Source: Hymenobacter cavernae
Lineage (GTDB): Bacteria; Bacteroidota; Bacteroidia; Cytophagales; Hymenobacteraceae
Reading direction: 5' to 3'
Assembly (NCBI RefSeq): GCF_014641455.1
Contig: NZ_BMHT01000004.1
Location: forward strand, 301,422 to 365,421
Length of the DNA: 64,000 nt
The notes beneath the pieces are model-generated. The model made no database searches, was not told the DNA's origin, and saw nothing but the letters and a program-made list of their open reading frames with translations. Made by a program: the position numbers and the translations under genes. This document shows, piece after piece, positions 61,552-64,000 of the stretch. How positions within the stretch are numbered: position 1 is the first letter of the stretch; each line of letters begins with the position of its first letter.

Positions 61552-62925
61552 ATGGACACTTCTTCTACCAAATCTGCTTCTAGCGCGCTGATGCTCCTGG
61601 TGTTGTTGGCACTGAGCGGAGTAGCTGCCTTTGTGCCGGTTGACCACCCTTCCGCGGGTAGCACCAGTACCCTCAACGCTGCCGACGTGGCCTGGATGCT
61701 GACGGCCACCGCCCTCGTGCTGCTGATGACGCCGGGTCTGTCGTTCTTCTATGGCGGCATGGTGCGACCTAAGAATCTCATTTCCACCATGTTACAAAGC
61801 TTTGTGGCGATGGGCGTCATCTCGGTGCTGTGGTATTTTGTGGGCTTCTCGCTGGCCTACGGCGACAGCTGGCACGGGCTCATCGGCAACCCGCTCACGT
61901 TTGCCTTGCTGCGCAACGTGGGCACGGCGCCTAACCCGGCTTTCGCCGCGGGCATTCCCTTTATTCTCTACTTCGCTTTCCAGCTGAAATTTGCCATCAT
62001 CACGCCGGCACTCATCACGGGTTCCTTCGCCGAGCGCGTGAATTTCAAGGGGTACCTGGCTTTCATGGTGCTTTTCGGGCTGTTCATTTATTGCCCGCTG
62101 GCGCACTGGACCTGGCACCCCGAGGGTTTCCTGCACAAGTGGGGTGTGCTCGATTTTGCCGGCGGCACTGTGGTGCATATCTCGGCTGGAGTAGCTGCGC
62201 TGGCGGGCGCCCTCGTTATGGGTCCGCGCCGCATGAACCGGCAGACTTCTTTCTCGACTCCGAACGTGCCTTTCGTGCTGCTCGGCACGGGTTTGCTGTG
62301 GTTTGGCTGGTTTGGCTTCAACGCGGGTTCTTCGCTGGGCGCCAATGAGCAGGCTGCTCTCGCTTTTGCAAACACCAACCTAGCTTCGGCCGCCGCGCTG
62401 ATTGCCTGGATGCTGGTGGAAGTAGCGCGCGGCGGCAAGCCCACGGCGGTAGGCGCCTGCATCGGAGCGGTAGTCGGCCTGGTGGCTATCACGCCGGCCG
62501 CGGGCTTTGTGAATTACGGCCAAAGCATCCTGATCGGGGTGGTGGCCTCGCTCATCAGCTTTGCCGGGGTGCATTGGAAAAATAGCCGCACCAACATCGA
62601 CGACACGCTGGACGTGTTTCCGTGCCACGGGCTGGGCGGCATTGTCGGGATGATCCTGACGGGCGTATTTGCCGACAAAGTAGGCCTGGTGCACGGCACT
62701 ACCACGCTGTTTGGCTACCATCTACTGGCGCTGGTGATTGTAGTAGGCTACACCTTCATTGGCTCCTGGATTCTGCTGAAAGTGACCGACATGCTGTTCG
62801 GCCTGCGCGTGAAAGCCGCCGACGAAGAGCTAGGTCTGGACCTGAGCCAGCACGAAGAATCCACTTACAACGTGGATGAAGAATACGAAAGCACCCGCAA
62901 AGAGCTGGTGACCGAACGCCATTAG
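61552..62925 (+). CDS. amt: Ammonium transporter
   Basis: 457 residues, Amt/MEP/Rh family, about 11-12 membrane helices after an N-terminal signal-like helix. Signature residues: [22 protein letters not shown], the first channel His in [29 protein letters not shown], and the second His in [12 protein letters not shown]. Takes up ammonium (as NH3 or NH4+) for the glutamine synthetase encoded next. No PII (glnK) gene adjoins it in the window, which is unusual because amt and glnK are normally paired. Confidence 0.96.
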   Translation: MDTSSTKSASSALMLLVLLALSGVAAFVPVDHPSAGSTSTLNAADVAWMLTATALVLLMTPGLSFFYGGMVRPKNLISTMLQSFVAMGVISVLWYFVGFSLAYGDSWHGLIGNPLTFALLRNVGTAPNPAFAAGIPFILYFAFQLKFAIITPALITGSFAERVNFKGYLAFMVLFGLFIYCPLAHWTWHPEGFLHKWGVLDFAGGTVVHISAGVAALAGALVMGPRRMNRQTSFSTPNVPFVLLGTGLLWFGWFGFNAGSSLGANEQAALAFANTNLASAAALIAWMLVEVARGGKPTAVGACIGAVVGLVAITPAAGFVNYGQSILIGVVASLISFAGVHWKNSRTNIDDTLDVFPCHGLGGIVGMILTGVFADKVGLVHGTTTLFGYHLLALVIVVGYTFIGSWILLKVTDMLFGLRVKAADEELGLDLSQHEESTYNVDEEYESTRKELVTERH

Positions 62926-62984
62926 GGGCGCCGCCAACACCTAGGTTTTACACCAATATTTCCCCTTACACTTCCAGTTCCTGC

Positions 62985-64000
62985 ATGTCGATTCTGCGCT
63001 TTAAAGCTCTCGAACTAGTTGACCGACGCGAGCCAGTTCCGGTAGCCACCCCTACGCAAGGGCGGTCGGAGATTTTCGGTAAAAACGTCTTTAATAGTGA
63101 TGCAATGCGGGCCACTATGCCCGGTACCTACCTCAAAAAGCTCGAAACGGCCATTAAAGAAGGTACACCCATCGAGCGACCAGTGGCTGATGCGGTAGCG
63201 TCGGCGATGAAGACGTGGGCCATGGCCAAAGGGGCCACCCACTACACGCACTGGTTTCAGCCGCTGACGGGCGCCACGGCCGAAAAGCACGACTCCTTCT
63301 TCGACCTGAACTCCGACGGGCGCCCGATCGAGAACTTCAAGGGCTCGGCGCTGGTGCAGCAGGAGCCGGATGCGTCGAGCTTCCCCAACGGGGGCATCCG
63401 CAACACCTTCGAGGCGCGCGGCTACACGGCCTGGGACCCCACTTCCCCCGCCTTCATCCTGGAAGCCCCCGGCACCAAGACCCTGTGTATCCCCACCATC
63501 TTCGTGGCCTACACCGGTGAAGCGCTCGACTACAAAGCGCCCTTGCTCAAGTCCTTGGCCGCCCTGGAGCGGGCCGCCGTGGACGTGTGCCAGTACTTCG
63601 ACAAAGACGTGCAGCGCGTGCATACCACCCTGGGCATTGAGCAGGAGTACTTCCTGGTCGACAAAGCCTTGTATGATGCGCGCCCCGACCTGGTGATGAC
63701 TTCGCGCACGCTCTTCGGCCACGCCCCGGCCAAGGGCCAGCAGCTGGAAGACCACTACTTCGGCTCCATCCCCAGCCGCGTGCACGCCTTCATGGTCGAG
63801 TTCGAGGAGGAAGGCACCAAGCTCGGCATTCCGCTGCGCACGCGCCACAACGAAGTAGCTCCGAACCAGTTTGAGTGCGCCCCCACCTTCGAGGACGCCA
63901 ACCTGGCCGTGGACCACAACCAGCTCCTGATGGACCTGATGGACCGCATCGCCGAGCGCCACCACTTCAAGGTGCTCCTGCACGAGAAGCCCTTTGCGGG
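62985..64000 (+). CDS. glnN: Glutamine synthetase type III (C-terminus cut by window edge)
   Basis: Makes glutamine from glutamate, ammonia and ATP. 338 complete codons are seen, starting [17 protein letters not shown], and the frame is open at the right edge; full GSIII proteins are about 700 residues. GSIII-specific blocks are [66 protein letters not shown] and [15 protein letters not shown]. It lies 59 bp after amt, so uptake and assimilation are probably in one operon. Confidence 0.96.
   Translation, partial: MSILRFKALELVDRREPVPVATPTQGRSEIFGKNVFNSDAMRATMPGTYLKKLETAIKEGTPIERPVADAVASAMKTWAMAKGATHYTHWFQPLTGATAEKHDSFFDLNSDGRPIENFKGSALVQQEPDASSFPNGGIRNTFEARGYTAWDPTSPAFILEAPGTKTLCIPTIFVAYTGEALDYKAPLLKSLAALERAAVDVCQYFDKDVQRVHTTLGIEQEYFLVDKALYDARPDLVMTSRTLFGHAPAKGQQLEDHYFGSIPSRVHAFMVEFEEEGTKLGIPLRTRHNEVAPNQFECAPTFEDANLAVDHNQLLMDLMDRIAERHHFKVLLHEKPFA

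Noticed and set aside
63015..63983. 322-codon minus-strand open frame
   Set aside because: Antisense shadow of the glutamine synthetase gene, whose plus-strand motifs are unambiguous.
1..64000. CRISPR array, prophage or integron
   Set aside because: No regularly spaced short direct repeats, no phage structural or integrase genes, and no attC-like arrays were seen. The repeats present are inverted and scattered.

Overview
The window looks like chromosomal DNA of a Bacteroidota (Cytophagales) bacterium, most probably a Hymenobacter-type organism. The grounds are two SusC/SusD loci each headed by an ECF sigma factor and a FecR anti-sigma factor, several promoters with the Bacteroidota -7 motif TAnnTTTG, a type III glutamine synthetase, a tRNA-Ser without an encoded CCA, roughly 57 % GC, and palindromic intergenic repeats of a kind I associate with Hymenobacter. 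The genus is an inference; no rRNA is present.

Layout. (1) 1-15.8 kb: a glucuronoxylan-type polysaccharide utilisation locus. On the minus strand, in transcription order, are ECF sigma, FecR, SusC (with STN domain), SusD, GH2 beta-glucuronidase, GH10 xylanase and GH3 beta-glucosidase/xylosidase. A plus-strand GH43 and a minus-strand GH35 (cut by the window edge) lie beside it. (2) 16-21.5 kb: S1/P1 nuclease, a tiny membrane protein, a Na/Pi cotransporter, a Tat-exported PhoD phosphatase and a DUF892 ferritin-like protein. Together they suggest nucleic-acid and phosphate-ester scavenging plus stress. (3) 22-27.9 kb: remains of a decayed TolC/EmrB efflux operon, then an intact three-gene export operon whose ABC permease has no ATPase domain, followed by HlyD and TolC proteins. 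(4) 28-33 kb: multi-PAS/GAF histidine kinase, single-domain response regulator, an HxlR-regulator remnant and two small secreted proteins sharing a leader. (5) 33.2-39.9 kb: a nucleotide-biosynthesis island, pyrB-pyrC and purE-purK, bounded on both sides by broken IS3-family elements. The purEK pair looks betaproteobacterial. A structured RNA with an intrinsic terminator precedes pyrB. A 432-bp cassette with 39-bp perfect inverted repeats, carrying one unknown gene, sits between pyrC and purE. (6) 40-44.3 kb: tRNA-Ser(GGA), asparaginase, TatD, polysaccharide deacetylase and glycosyltransferase. (7) 44.5-58 kb: a second ECF-FecR-SusC-SusD locus, with no glycoside hydrolase. It is followed by a DUF5689 lipoprotein, a Tat-exported calcineurin-like phosphoesterase, a glycerophosphodiesterase and a YVTN-propeller/phosphoesterase fusion. 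(8) 58-64 kb: a secreted amidohydrolase, then a nitrogen cluster of porin, Amt and GSIII (cut by the right edge).

The most unusual material is between the genes: several families of long palindromes whose sequences differ but whose arms stay complementary. One family shares its ends with the gene-carrying cassette at 36,958-37,389, which suggests these hairpins are mobile or mobilised elements. Other points worth checking are the pyrB leader RNA, the ATPase-less exporter, and the SusCD system that appears to serve phosphoester rather than glycan substrates.
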